From Okapia johnstoni (Eukaryota > Chordata > Mammalia > Artiodactyla > Giraffidae), in assembly GCA_024291935.2 (NCBI GenBank), contig CM044307.1, positions 93,563,461 to 93,627,460 on the forward strand: a stretch of DNA of 64,000 nt. The letters are read 5' to 3'. A model generated the notes under the pieces. It was not told the origin of the DNA and made no database searches. It saw nothing but the letters and a program-made list of their open reading frames with translations. This document shows, in pieces, positions 1-11,180 of the stretch. The position numbers were made by a program, and so were the translations under genes. Each line of letters starts with the position of its first letter. Within the stretch, counting starts at the first letter, position 1.

Positions 1-463
1 GTGAAAACTGAGGCCAAAGTGGACTGGAGCCGTGAATGCCACTGCTACCAGAAGGTGCCCGATTAGGGAGACACACAGAGTCCGAGGCTTCGTCCAAGAT
101 CTGTGGAGAGAGGGGCGCAGGGGAGGCCTGACTGCGCCCTGTGTGCTGAGAGCACCTCCCCCTGCAGGGCTGCAGATCCTCTACTCCCTCCCGCAGCTTC
201 ACTCTGATTTCAGGAACTATAGCTGGACACCCCTCCATCAATAAGTCATTTTTATATAGTCAGTGTCTTCAGGTAAAATCATGAACCATTAATGGTGGAA
301 TTTTAGACATCAGTGGTAGCTTTGAAGTTAGCCCATTTGGACCATTTGGAACAGTCTTCTCTCTAAATCACACCCAGGAGCGGCAGCCTGTTCTGTTTAT
401 CTGTTTTGCTTTGAGAATGTACATTGTTTCAAATGACAAAATTGGTTGTTCACTGTGAAGCTG
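1..463. other. Intron 7 sequence, unassigned
   Basis: The first 240 bases are G+C-richer than what follows. I recognise no gene, repeat family or TPH2 exon here. A GA-rich run lies just downstream at about 526-550. Confidence 0.4.
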
Positions 464-511
464 AAGGAGTGGAGGTAAAGGAAATGTGAAGGTTGTTCCC
501 ATTTCCCCTTC
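464..511. repeat. 48-bp perfect inverted repeat, left arm
   Basis: These 48 bases occur exactly as their reverse complement at 1473-1520, about 960 bp away. The match stops sharply on both sides and does not belong to any SINE or LINE I recognise. Confidence 0.9.
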
Positions 512-808
512 ATGAAAATGGGATAGAGAGAGAGAGAGAAAGAAAAGGAGACCCAACTGCATGTCACATGGTGCTAAGAAGATATTTCCCCCTTTGGGTA
601 AAAAACCCCCGAATTTAGTTTCACCTTAAAGGCAGGAAAGCTCATTGCCCTCCTTTAAAAAGCAGTGTCAGTCTGTGAAGTGTTCTGAGTTCTATATGAA
701 TGTCTTAAATGTGACATAAAGAAGAGATGCTCTGAGATTGTATCTGCAAGTGTTGGTGTAGGTCCCTGCAGGACTGTCCTGTGTGGTTGTGTTGTCTATG
801 TCTAAGAG

Positions 809-1028
809 AGTGGATAGAACATTAGAAACATCTCTGGATTTGTTTCTAGAAGATTCTTGCTGGAGAGGGACAGTGAAGATTCAGTGCAGGAAAGTCTTGG
901 GCAGTGCTGTCAACGTTTGAAGTGTGTAGATAGAACATAAGGAGCATCTGTGGATTTGTCTCTAGAAGATTCTTGCTGGAGAGGGGCGGTGGAGATGCAG
1001 TGTAGGAAAGTCTAGGGCACACTGCAGG
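809..1028 (+). repeat. Two-copy direct tandem repeat, 116-bp period
   Basis: Copy 1 (about 809-912) and copy 2 (about 925-1028) share the core TCTAGAAGATTCTTGCTGGA and flanking sequence at a constant 116-base offset. I see no indel over about 100 bases, with roughly one mismatch in six. The unit matches no repeat family I know. Confidence 0.85.
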
Positions 1029-1472
1029 GAGAAGCGAGTTGGAGGGAGGGCTCTTGCCCTGGTCTCATCTCTGATGTCAGCTTTCAGAGGCGTTTTGGAT
1101 TTTCAGCTGTTGTATATATCCCCCTTCTTCCTAGTTCTGCTTTAAGTTCATTTGGTTTTTCTTCCCCAGGCACTTCCTTTTAGGGGGTCTGTGGCTTCTA
1201 TTCTTCATAGTTGCAACAGATTTCTTGAATGTGTTTTATGCAAGGTGATGTTGACTTCTTGTTCACTGAATTTACATGTGCATTTATACTTGTCTATATA
1301 ATTTTCAATTTTATCTGTAGTCCTGATGGCCAGTGGTATCTCAGAAATGTAGAGCTCTTTAATAAGAAATATGGTTTAATAAAACCATATTCTCCTGGGG
1401 CCAAATCTCAAGTGTTTCTTCAGAAGCTGTGTGGACTGACTGAGGTCTAGGAAATGAAGGAGGGTAAAGCAA

Positions 1473-1520
1473 GAAGGGGAAATGGGAACAACCTTCACAT
1501 TTCCTTTACCTCCACTCCTT
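1473..1520. repeat. 48-bp perfect inverted repeat, right arm
   Basis: Exact reverse complement of 464-511. It ends directly before the A/T-rich end of a CHR-type SINE. Confidence 0.9.
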
Positions 1521-1530
1521 TATTTTCTTT

Positions 1531-1733
1531 TTTACAAAATATTTATTTGGCTGTGTTACATGGGATCTTTGCATCATGTGAGATCTTTCTTGAGGCTCAT
1601 GGGCTCTGTGGTTGCCCTGTGAGGGCTTAGTTGCCCCATGGCAGATGGAATCTTAGTTCCCCAACTAGGGATCAAACCTGTGTCCCTGCATTGCAAGGTG
1701 GATTCTTAACCACTGAACCACCAGGGAAGTCCC
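1531..1733 (-). mobile_element. CHR-type tRNA-Glu SINE
   Basis: Read on the - strand it begins with the GGGACTTCCCTGGTGG tRNA-derived head of cetartiodactyl CHR SINEs and ends in an A/T-rich tail next to 1531. It is moderately diverged. Confidence 0.85.
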
Positions 1734-3256
1734 AAGAAGGTCCTATTTCCTAAAGTATTATAATCTAGTCTTGTTTTCTCCAGTATAGGCCAAACCCACC
1801 CATCTATATTTCTGGATGGAGACCAGAGGTGGCCCAATAGTTCAAGGTTCTGTACCTTAGAAACATAAAATATTGCCCAGAGCAATGCTGAAACACAGAT
1901 CCTTAGCACAGCACTCTGACCCCTTCTCCTTTGCTCAGGGGGAAGACTGGCATTTTCAATGTAACACACATTCTTCAATGTCAATTCTTAGAGGTCAAAC
2001 CAGTACAGTATCTGTCTTTCCAGTAGAGCTCTTGCCAAAGTAATAGTGCAGTTTTTGCACCAGAAATCCCTTTAAAAAAATGTTTTAATGAAGACATTTA
2101 AAAAGATTTCTTCTATTTATTTTCAGATGTTGTGCTGAATATACCAGTAACAAAAATATCCTTGGCACAGCATAGTGTAAGCTTATTCAGTCAGGGAGTC
2201 CCCATTCAGGGCTGTGTTGATGACTGATGATTCAGCACATGCTGATGTGAGTCTGTCCTGCTCTTTCCCTGTGTGTCCCTTTTCAAACCAGAGAGCAAAC
2301 TTTCCCTGCTAGGAAATAATTCACGACACCATGGACTCACACTGCAACGTTTATTGTCATAATATCGCTAAATGCATTTGCATTCAGAAAAATATTTCTT
2401 GTCACAGTTGAACACTTCCGGGGCAATTAATGTTATTTTAAAATATAACTGTTTTAAAGTTTTAAAAAGGTTTTGCGGTCAGGTGATTTTTCTTATAATT
2501 GCTGCCGTGTTTCAGTTTTACAAGAAAAATAGAAGTGAGTTATTTCTAATGTTAGTTTTCATCTGTTTCTAAGCCGAGTCAGTGAACTTTATGCTTAGAC
2601 CTTGTGTGTTACAGCAGAACCCTCTCTAACCTGGCAGATGTCATTCATCTCCTTTTCTTGTGGCTCAGACAGTAATCCTCATTTGTTAACTAACCGTATC
2701 AGCAGCTGAAGACATAGGCTTTCACATTGATAAGAAACGTTGACTACCCCTCTCTGGATCAAACAGATTCCTTTCGCTGGACCTTTCCTTTTGCAACTTT
2801 CCCTCCTTGCTGTCTGAGACACCCTGCGTCTGGAGTTTGTCTGGTTTAAGCTCTGACTGTCGTGGGTGTTTTTAATATGGGGCTTGCTGAAGTCAAGTCT
2901 GGGCATGGTCTTCTTGGTGAGCTGGGAAGATGAGCCAGAGCTTTATAGGGCTGAACCTGCATTCCTGTGAGCTCTTGTTTAGCTTAAAGTTGCTCTTCCC
3001 CACAACTCACCCTCATCTCTGCCAAGTGTGATGTCAAGCTTCCTCCCCAGCCAACTGGCTCCCTCCACAGTTCCATCATCATTTGTGCTGTTCAGGATAG
3101 CAGAGCAGCATCGTACCAGTGATTCTCAGAAAATGGCTTGTTCTCAAAAAGCTGATCCCATCTGGCCTTCCTTTCCTGAGTTTTAACCAGGAGCTCACAC
3201 TCTGAGCTTAGCAACCATCTCCTCCCTCAGAGGAAATTTGGTTTGAGCTATACCCA
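1734..3256. other. Intron 7 sequence, no feature recognised
   Basis: Mostly A+T-rich sequence with no young SINE or LINE. Short open frames on both strands are not supported by any recognisable protein. Confidence 0.4.
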
Positions 3257-3470
3257 GGGCTTTCCTGGTGCCTCAGATGGTAAAGAATCTGCCTGCAATG
3301 CGGGAGACCTGGGTTTGATCCCTGGGTCGGGAAGATCCCCTGGAGGAGGGCATTGCAACCCACTCCAGTATTCTTGCCTGGAGAATCCCATGGACAGAGG
3401 AGCTGGTGGACTGCAGTCCATGGAGTCGCAAAGAGCTGGACATGACTGAGGCGACTTAGCCCACAAGCAC
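3257..3470 (+). mobile_element. Bov-tA SINE
   Basis: It has the tRNA-Glu head (GGGCTTTCCTGGTGCCTCAG, GGTTTGATCC B-box) followed by one Bov-A unit (CACTCCAGTATTCTTGCCTG to GACATGACTGAGGCGACTTAG). Confidence 0.92.
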
Positions 3471-4780
3471 AGAGGAAAACTCAAAACTTGTATGTGTACT
3501 AAAGTTGAATAGTTTCTTTCTTGACTTTCCAATTACAAATTTTATATAAGATAGTTGAGAGTGACACTTTCTTTCTTTAATCTGGCGGCCCTGCTTTGCT
3601 AGCACCCTAAGTACTGGATGTGTCTACTGGATGGTCTTGTGTTGGGCTATTCCATCCAGTGATGACCCAACTCCCAAGCTTTGTCAGAAGCCCACTTTCT
3701 CCTTTGATCTTCACAGGGCCAGTTAGCCCACCCCTTTGTCAAGAGGAGGCATCTTTTATTTCACTAGGAAAAAGGAGGGAAAGTGCCTCACTCAGAGCAG
3801 TGTTGCAGATGGGAGAATGCTGTGTGCATCCTGAGGCAGAAGGCTCTATGGACCACGTGCCTGAAATCCAGGCCCCACTGTCAGCTCTCAGTGTGACTGT
3901 TGGCAACCACTTAATCTCCCTGTGTGAGGGCTGATGAAGTAAGGCTTTGATCTTTGCAGAGAAAAAGGCTTTATAGAAAATACCAAATAGGTCCACTCTT
4001 CCCTTGGCACCTCTTAAATTCATGTGGAGACTGATGTGTTTTGAAACATTCCAGTCATTCTTAGTTACAAGGATATATTCCTAGACCCAGCCTCCCATTT
4101 CCAGTCATTGTATTTTGTCTAGTTTTGTGAGGTGCCTCAAAGCAAAAATAAGCCCTAGGAATTTTTATGCAAGCCTTTTGTCTCAAAAGCTCTGAGCATT
4201 CTAACAATAGACATTCTGTGAACTCCACCACCACCCCACACAACCCTATACATTATTTAAAACCTGTGCATTTTAAAACCAAATTTGTGCCGGAGTGCCT
4301 GCTAGAGCCCTGTTGTTCTCTTAGGCTATTAATGGTAGCGACATTTTGGGGTAAAGCTTTCAGTTGTATGAATGTATATATTTTAGCAGATTCAAAGCAG
4401 GATTTCTTTTTTCCCCATCAGTCCGCCCCCACCAAGGTTTGCCTTCATTGTATGGTGTGTGCCATCCAAAATTAGCACTCACCAGCACCCAGAGCTGAGT
4501 CACAATTCATACTCCCTCAGTGCCAGGTCAGAGGGAGCAGCTCATTTATGTACCTTCAGGTGTGGAAGATGGAGATGATCTGGGAAAATTTTTTTAAGGA
4601 ATATTTGCTTTTTAAGATTGCAGATTCAGAAGAAATTCAAAGTGAGTGAATTTTAGGCAAGGAAGAGGTAAGCACTGGTTGTGCCCCTTCACTGCCGTGT
4701 AGAGAAACAGGTAGAGAAGGCACCACAGGAGAGAAGGAAAAAGAGGTCTGACATTTCCCCTGTCAGCTCGTGTCGTTCTG
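3471..4780. other. Intron 7 sequence with a faint MIR-like trace
   Basis: Around 3860-3940 a stretch resembles the central MIR core (TGTGACTGTTGGCAACCACTTAA). The rest is unassigned. Confidence 0.35.
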
Positions 4781-5170
4781 CTTGTGGCTATGAGGTAGGC
4801 AGGACTGTCACCATTTTACAGATGGTAATTCCAGAGATCAGTGAAGTCAGGTCATTCCCCTATGTACGCATAACTTGTTTGGTTGCTAAGTTGTGTCCAA
4901 CTCTTTGTGACCCCATGGACTGCAGCATGCTAGGCTTCCCTATCCTTTTCTATCTCCCAGAGTTTGCTCAAACTCACATCCATTGACTCGGTGATGCCAT
5001 CCAACCATCTCATCCTCTGTCATCCCCTTCTCCTCCTGCCCTCAGTCTTCCCCATCATCAGGGTCTTTTCCGAAGAGTCAGCTCTTCGCATCAGGTGGCC
5101 AAAGTATTGGAGCTTCAGCATCAGGACAGTTGACTAGAAAATAGTGACACCAAGGTCAAGTCCAGAACCC
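4780..5170 (-). repeat. MIR SINE split by a BovB tail
   Basis: CATTTTACAGATGGTAATTCCAG on the left and AGTGACACCAAGGTCAAGTCCAG on the right read as one antisense MIR interrupted at 4877-5122. Confidence 0.55.
4877..5122 (-). mobile_element. BovB LINE, 3' end fragment
   Basis: Antisense copy of the BovB 3' terminus: the GTGTCCAACTCTTTGTGACC block, CATCCTCTGTCATCCCCTTC and GGTGGCCAAAGTATTGGAGC. It is strongly 5'-truncated. Confidence 0.88.
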
Positions 5171-5279
5171 TTATGATACACTGGAGATTAGGAAAACTAT
5201 GCTTGGGGTTCCTATGGATTTACCTCTCTGTGGTGCAATAGTGCCCTACCATCTTTGTTTTATTCTGTTAAGGTCAGAA

Positions 5280-5480
5280 AGCAGTTGCTGAACATCTAAT
5301 ATGTGCCAGGCTTTCCTACGCACCAGGAACCCAAAAATGAACATGGCATGACCTCTGTTCTGGAGAAACTTACTGCTGCTTGTTGAAGTGATAAAATAGA
5401 TTCAAAAAGGGCAACACCTAAGAACTCCATGAGATAAGGACCCTTATAATCTCTAGTTTATAGATGAAAAAACAATGCAT
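5280..5480. repeat. Ancient mammalian repeat / MIR-like relics
   Basis: TGCTGAACATCTAATATGTGCCAGG resembles the common 'tables of most-used' ancient repeat with an ATGTGCCAGGC core; the TATAGATGAAAAAAC stretch resembles antisense MIR. Family assignment is weak. Confidence 0.4.
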
Positions 5481-5482
5481 CT

Positions 5483-5680
5483 GTGCTGTGCAATGTGGTA
5501 GAGATGTGACTATTTAAGTTTATTAATTAAAATGAAATAGAACCATGAGTTTAGTTCCTCAGTAGTGCTGGTCACATTTAAGATGTCCAGTAGTCACCTG
5601 TACCAAGCGGCTGCCGTATTGGGTGATGCAGATACAGAATATTTCCCTCACTGCAGGAAACCCTATTGCACCGCAATGCT
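5483..5680. mobile_element. MER-type nonautonomous DNA transposon relic
   Basis: The ends are imperfect inverted repeats (CTGTGCAATGTGG against the CCCTATTGCACCGCAATGC end). Internally, AGTTCCTCAGTAGTGCTGGTC and CACATTTAAGATGTCCAGTAG match a common mammalian hAT-like MER element. I cannot give the exact family name. Confidence 0.6.
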
Positions 5681-8537
5681 CTAAGTCAATTTGTCAACAC
5701 AGGAACGTGCAACATTCGCTTGTTCTGACTCCAGATTATAAACTGATAACCATTATGTTACATTGCTTACCTAATGTCTAGTGAAAATTTGGGGAGAGGG
5801 GACAAACAGGGGAAGAGTTAGAAATCTCTTTTTATTCAGGAAGTAAGAAATATTTAAGATGATGGGGAACAGGAGACATAAGTACAGATTTCCCCTGAAG
5901 CTCTTTTGTGGTACTTGAACTGGACACGATTTTTTTTTTTACTGGATCAGGAAAGTTAGCACTTGCTGTTTATGGAACCATGAGGTGACTTTCGCTAAGT
6001 TATCCTAGGATTTTGTCTTATTTACTTTTAAGCCTCAGTTCCTAACATAGTACTTGATATTTAATAGCTGTACAATAAATGCTTCTTGAACTAAATTAAA
6101 AATAATTAACTGTAATATGTTTTGCCCATCTCAGAAGAATTGTTGTGAAGAAGAGTAACATTGGTGGCTTTCCTTATGATTCCTAGGGGGGAAAAGGAAA
6201 GAAGATTTCCACAAGGGCAATATCCAGATGCTCAGCTTCATAAAAAGAGGGCCCCGTATGAATTTATCTATACTCTGACAGGAACATAAGAGGGAGTGAT
6301 CATAAGAGCTGCCTAAAATCTGATCTGGGCCAGATTTTATAGTCTGCTATTTTAAAACTACAGAAACTCTGTATGTGGCTCTAAAATGAGAACAGAGAAA
6401 AATTGCCTCAGTACCAAATTAATGCCCATTATTATCTCTTTAGTGAAGTGAAAACAAAGCCACCCCTCCCCCGTCCTCAATGTGTCCCAGAGTGTTATCC
6501 CGGATTACTTGCACTTACCCACCAAATGTTGTGTGAAAGCCGAAAAAAAAATACACTATTTTAGCTCCCAGCTCATCCTCCTGCTCTTTTCATCAGTGCG
6601 ACCCTCCCCCACCCCCATCTTCCTTTTCTTCTCTTCAGGATTTAGCTGAAGTGTTGGCTTATGTGTTATTTAGAGCAAACAAACCCTATCAAAATAGGTT
6701 TTCAAAGACAGATGTGCTGACTGGGGATGGGAAGCAAACGCTGCAAGCTCACTCAGTTCTTAAAAGCTTTAATTTACAGCAAAAATAAAAAGTTGTTCAA
6801 CATCAGGCAGGAGGAGTCAACTTTGAAAAACTGACTGATAAGTGGAGAAGAATGCTAGATTTGTTTTGAATTTGAACTTAACAACTAGGACCCTTCTTTT
6901 CCCAGCAGCAGTGATCACAACTTCCTTAGAATGATTTAAGAATTCCCTGGGGGCGTTTTGCCCAGGTGCCTTTGTAAGCTTTAGACTCCTCCTAACAGGG
7001 CTTATCAGAGAAGATTCCAATTTAGAGCAGCAAAAAGTTTAGTGTCTGATATCAGCTCTAGCTTTTCTTTTTCTTCTTCTCTTTTTCAAAAGGAGACATG
7101 ATGTTTTACAGTGTTAACAGTTTTGGAAGTTCCTATATTTCCATCAAACAGAGTGCTTTTGTGAAAAGGGCTCTGAGAAGCATTATTCAGGCGAAAATGC
7201 ATCAAAGGGATGCGAGTTAAAAAGAGAGAAGTTTGCCGATGTGGAGATTGAAGGCAGCATGTGCTGACAGGTGCAATTATAGCCAGATAATTGAATGTTT
7301 TAAGAGAGATGTGGTGCGATAAGGCAATAGTTATGAACTCACATCGGAAACCCGTTCATAATTAGATATTCAGGGATCCCGCTGTGGATGACACAACCAG
7401 GATTGGGACCATGAACTACTTTAGCTGCCGGACATAAAAGGGATTGCACTTTGTAAAGTAGTGTGAAATAGCATGATATCAGCCCTACAGAACTTAACTG
7501 ATACAAAGTTTGGAGAGAAGGCTCAGCCTTCTCCCTCAGATTCCCAATAGTCTGGAACCTCTCAGAGAAACTAAAGAAAACACCAACTTTTAAATTAGCA
7601 ACATGAAACATCTCTCTTTGCTGGTTGAAGAGTTTCCAGGCATTTCAGTTTCCTTTCTCTACACAATGTGCCTTAGCCAAAGACCCTGGAATGAGAACAA
7701 TTCAGTGTTTATTTCTGAGAATATTCCACCGAAGTCATAAAAGACAACAGCTCTATTTATGGTCTTGAAATTTCGGTGCTTAGATCCTTGACTCAGTGAG
7801 AAGTGGGGTTACTATGTAAACTACATCTCCGCTCGATCTGAACAGCAGTTTCTTCTAGGGGTCTCGCTGTGGAGACGGAGCAGTGAAGAGAGGACAAACC
7901 AGCAAAACACAGAGCAGTCATTTATACTCAGAACAGAGCAAAGGCATTCAGAATGTTTCATTAGTAAATCTGTTAGATTTCTGGCTTCAGGCTTTCATTC
8001 TTAATGAAACAATACAACTTATTCTGCTGTGTTGTATGATTTTTTTTTTTTCAAATTTTAATTTCTTTTCTCCTCTTCTATATAGGGTTGGATTGCCTTA
8101 TCATTGTAATGCTATTAAAGGCCCTTCAGTTGACTCTGAGTTATAGGTTTTTGATAATGACACATTAACTTGAAACCCAGGTGATAGCTCCTTGTCTACC
8201 GCAGAGAACTGACTCCTTAAAGACTTTGGATCTCTCACATTTTCCTTCATTCTTCTTTAACTGCTACTTTTCACTTTCCCTTCTGCCTATGTGTTTGGAC
8301 TCCATTGGTACCTCGGCAGGTATTAATAGATGACTGTCCTCATCAAGCATTTAACAAGCTCAAAAGTGAATCCAGTTTTGCACCAAAAATCCACCACCGC
8401 AGTAACCATGACCTATCCTGTTCTCACATTAGAAAGACTTCACACATGAATAAGACTTCTTTGGAAGTGAAGATGAAATTACTAATGGGATATGAAAACA
8501 TTTAGCATTGTACACAGCACGTAACAGGAACCTACTA
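5681..8537. other. Intron 7 sequence without young repeats
   Basis: About 2.9 kb without a recognisable SINE or LINE insertion, apart from a MIR/L2-like tail near 6045-6100. The portion at about 7170-7380 looks like possible conserved noncoding DNA (see findings). No exon was recognised. Confidence 0.4.
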
Positions 8538-8568
8538 TGTTAGCTTTCTTTCTTTTCTTTTTTTTTTT

Positions 8569-8959
8569 CAAAGCAGCTTCCATTTATTTACAGTTTTGAA
8601 ACACGTTTTTCATGACTTAGCTTCCTCATACAAAGAGCAAAACTTCATCAGATACTAAAATTATATAATTTGATCAGGAGAAAAATTAGATACTGGTTAA
8701 GTGAATTGACATATGTTTTCCTTTTCGCCTTTGAAAGATTTTATTCAAAACCTGTAATCAAGTGGTTTATTTCAGATCACACAATCACGTTTCTTCTCAT
8801 CCATGGATCTCAGAACTTTTTCATCCTGGTTTTGAGGAGGAGCAACCAGTCTTGAGTTGATGGGACCAGCATGATCCAGAAGGACCCCGTGACAGCACAG
8901 CCACGCTTTTAGGACCAAATTCCCACAGCAGAGAAGCAGGGAGTACCTAGAGGGTACCT
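8569..8959 (-). pseudogene. Processed mRNA fragment of unidentified source gene
   Basis: This is the unique portion of the retrocopy at 8538-9254. On the - strand it stays open from the BOV-A2 junction to TGA at 8774, with a C-terminus rich in charged residues (DEKVLRSMDEKKRDCVI). About 190 bases of A/T-rich 3'-UTR-like sequence follow, then AATAAA and poly(A). It is 5'-truncated, has no start of its own and lies antisense in an intron of TPH2. The frame may be chance, because the fragment could be 3' UTR throughout. Confidence 0.5.
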
Positions 8960-9236
8960 CTGCTGCTGCTGCTGCTAAGTCACTTCAGTTGTGTCTGAAT
9001 CTGTGCGACCCCATAGATGGTAGCCCACCAGGCTCTCCCATCCCTGGGATTCTCCAGGCAAGAACACTGGGGTGGGTTGCCATTTCCTTCTCCAGTGCAT
9101 GAAAGTGAAAAGTGAAAGTGAAGTCACTCAGTCGTGTCCAACTCTTTGCGACCCCATGGACTGCAGCCTACCAGGCTCCTCCGTCCATGGGATTTTCCAG
9201 GCAAGAGTACTGGAGTAGGGTGCCATTGCCTTCTCC
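8960..9236 (-). mobile_element. BOV-A2 SINE
   Basis: Two Bov-A units in antisense joined by the AAAGTGAAAAGTGAAAGTGAA linker, with a (CTG)n end at 8960-8975. It forms the 5' part of the retrocopy described at 8538-9254. Confidence 0.93.
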
Positions 9237-9254
9237 TGTTAGCTTTCTTTCTTT

Positions 9255-10280
9255 CCTCCTTCTGTCTTTAACTTCTTTATAAGTAAAATGAGGAGTTCTG
9301 ATAACATTTAAATTCCTCTTATGCACTAAAATCCTATGAGTCTGCCTTAAGCAGTGTGATTGGAGAGTAACTGCCACATAGTCTTTTCCACAAATTCAAT
9401 TTCTGTGCAAAAAAGGAGACTCTCAGCACATAGTTGATGGGGAATAAATTTGGATTTTCTTTTAGTATCATGTCCACTCATTCTCATTTGGCTGTCCTCT
9501 CAACCTGATATATCTGGGAAGTGGCTAGCCAGGGCTGGACGTGTGGTTTGAGTTGTGGGAATGAGGGTTTTTGACCATCTGTTTTACGTTGGTATCCATC
9601 ATCTTCCCTTGCCTCAACCTCATAACCATCCGACTTACTTTATACCTGTATTAATGGTGGCAGTACCTGGCATTTACATTGTAGCATCTATCTGAAGTAG
9701 TAACACTTAAGAGAAGGCCAGGCAATATCAGGAAACGTCTTTCAATTACTACCTGGCTCATTAGTTTTATCAAGAAAATGAAAGATGGTCTGCGTTTTGA
9801 CTCATCTCCAGAGACTCATAGGGAAAGCATTGCAGTGTTGTTTGGTATCAGGAAACAGTTTGTAATTTACAGCAACGACTCAGGAAGTCATCTGCTTTGT
9901 TTCATTGCAACACATACCTGCCTTTGCCTGGTCATCTGGCTCCAAGTGGAAGCCCAGGCAAATGAGAGAAGATCTAAACTTCTATTATGACCTAGTTCAG
10001 GCAGGACAAAGCAGAGGACTTGGGGGTCTTCCAATGTGAAGGCTCAAGGAAGTTGCTTGTGTTTTGTTACATAAAATGTATGTGTATTTATGTATGTAAA
10101 AAATGTATGTAAAAAACACATAAAATTTTGTCTATGGGAAAAGCCACTTGATGACTCTGCTCTTTCCCAGTGCCAGAAAAGTGTAACATAGGATGCAATG
10201 TGACTTAAGGGTCGAGAGCAAGAGATTAGAAATCATGATAAGCTGGATTCAGATTTTGGCTTTATCACTATTTGTAGCAA
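9255..10280. other. Intron 7 sequence, unassigned
   Basis: No exon or young repeat is recognised. There is a short TATG-rich simple stretch near 10070-10115. Confidence 0.4.
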
Positions 10281-10495
10281 GAGTCAACCTTTTTCCAGTA
10301 AAGGGCCAGCTAGTAAATATTTTAGGCTTTGTGGGCCATATGATCTCAGTCACAACTACTCAGCTCTGCTGTTTTAGTGAAAAGGAGCCATACACAATAC
10401 ATCAATGAATAGGCATGGCTGTGTTCCAATAAAGCTTTATTTACAGAAATAGGCAGTAGACTAGATTTGGCCAACAGCTGCAGTCTGCCCACCTA
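10281..10495 (+). mobile_element. hAT-type MER element, copy upstream of exon 8
   Basis: It contains AAAGGGCCAGCTAGTAAATA, TTTAGGCTTTGTGGGCCATA and CCAATAAAGCTTTATTTACA, typical of a widespread mammalian nonautonomous hAT-Charlie repeat. A second copy in the same orientation lies at 11181-11369. Confidence 0.75.
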
Positions 10496-10849
10496 TGATC
10501 TATAGAATGTTGCACTATAAATTACTTTAATTCAAGTATCTTCTGAATATTAAAAGAGACAATGTATGTAACAAAACACAACACATGCTTGGCATATGAT
10601 AAACTCTTGAAAATAGTAAATATTTTAATATTAAGCAAGATATTAAAATACTGTATATCATATAATTTAAGATGCCATTTGTTGTAGGATGCATATGGAT
10701 TTCAGTTGTTAAAATGTGATAAAAAATCTTAGGATTGGTAAAACTTAGTAATTAATTATAGTAACAAAGTTATATTTAGAATTTAGGTCTTTTTCTACCA
10801 GTGATAATTTAACTCATCTAACATTTCTCTGTGATGTTTTTCTTGTCAG

Positions 10850-10976
10850 AGACACATGTCATGAACTCCTGGGACATGTCCCTCTTCTTGCAGATCCTAA
10901 GTTTGCTCAGTTTTCACAAGAAATAGGCCTGGCATCTCTGGGAGCATCAGATGAAGATGTTCAGAAACTAGCCACA
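10850..10976 (+). CDS. TPH2: TPH2 exon 8 (iron-binding His pair)
   Basis: The exon is 127 bases: one base completing a Pro codon begun in exon 7, then 42 codons starting [18 protein letters not shown] and ending DVQKLAT. The CHELLGH motif carries the two histidine ligands of the catalytic Fe(II), His318 and His323 by human numbering. The acceptor is a pyrimidine-rich tract ending in CAG at 10847-10849, and the donor is GTGAGT at 10977. The reading frame is open and every residue fits the aromatic amino acid hydroxylase catalytic core, so this is functional coding sequence and not a pseudogene. Two related hAT-type repeats lie on either side of it, about 355 bp upstream and 205 bp downstream. 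Confidence 0.96.
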
Positions 10977-11180
10977 GTGAGTTCCTTTTCAACCTGAAAC
11001 CCTTTCTCTTTGTGTCCATTTGTAAGATGAAGAAAGCTTTAGAGGCACTGTGAATAATAAGGCAAACATTCTGGAGAGGGCGTGGCAACTTTATTTTCCC
11101 CCATGTGTGTTCCTTTGTAGCACAATGTGTACCTGGTTTATTAACTGCCAAAATCTTTGTATTTTATCCTCCTCATTCAG

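Larger units (their letters stand above)
8538..9254 (-). mobile_element. Chimeric retrocopy: mRNA 3' end joined to BOV-A2, with 18-bp TSD
   Basis: TGTTAGCTTTCTTTCTTT occurs at both 8538-8555 and 9237-9254. Between the copies, read on the - strand, lie a BOV-A2 starting at its first base (9236-8960), about 390 bases of unique sequence, an AATAAA at 8588-8583, 14 bases and a poly(A) tract (8568-8558). AATAAA a short distance before poly(A), inside a target-site duplication, is the hallmark of L1-mediated retroposition of an mRNA. The unique part has an open frame of about 61 codons ending in TGA at 8774-8772. I could not identify the source gene. Confidence 0.75.

Noticed and set aside
3257..3330. 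tRNA-like A and B boxes, as in many SINEs here
   Set aside because: They belong to the tRNA-Glu-derived heads of Bov-tA and CHR SINEs. No intact cloverleaf tRNA gene was seen.
1..10849. Search for TPH2 exon 7 and earlier exons
   Set aside because: No stretch encoding the expected peptide before the CHELLGH exon, with a donor leaving two codon bases, was found. The window appears to start inside intron 7.
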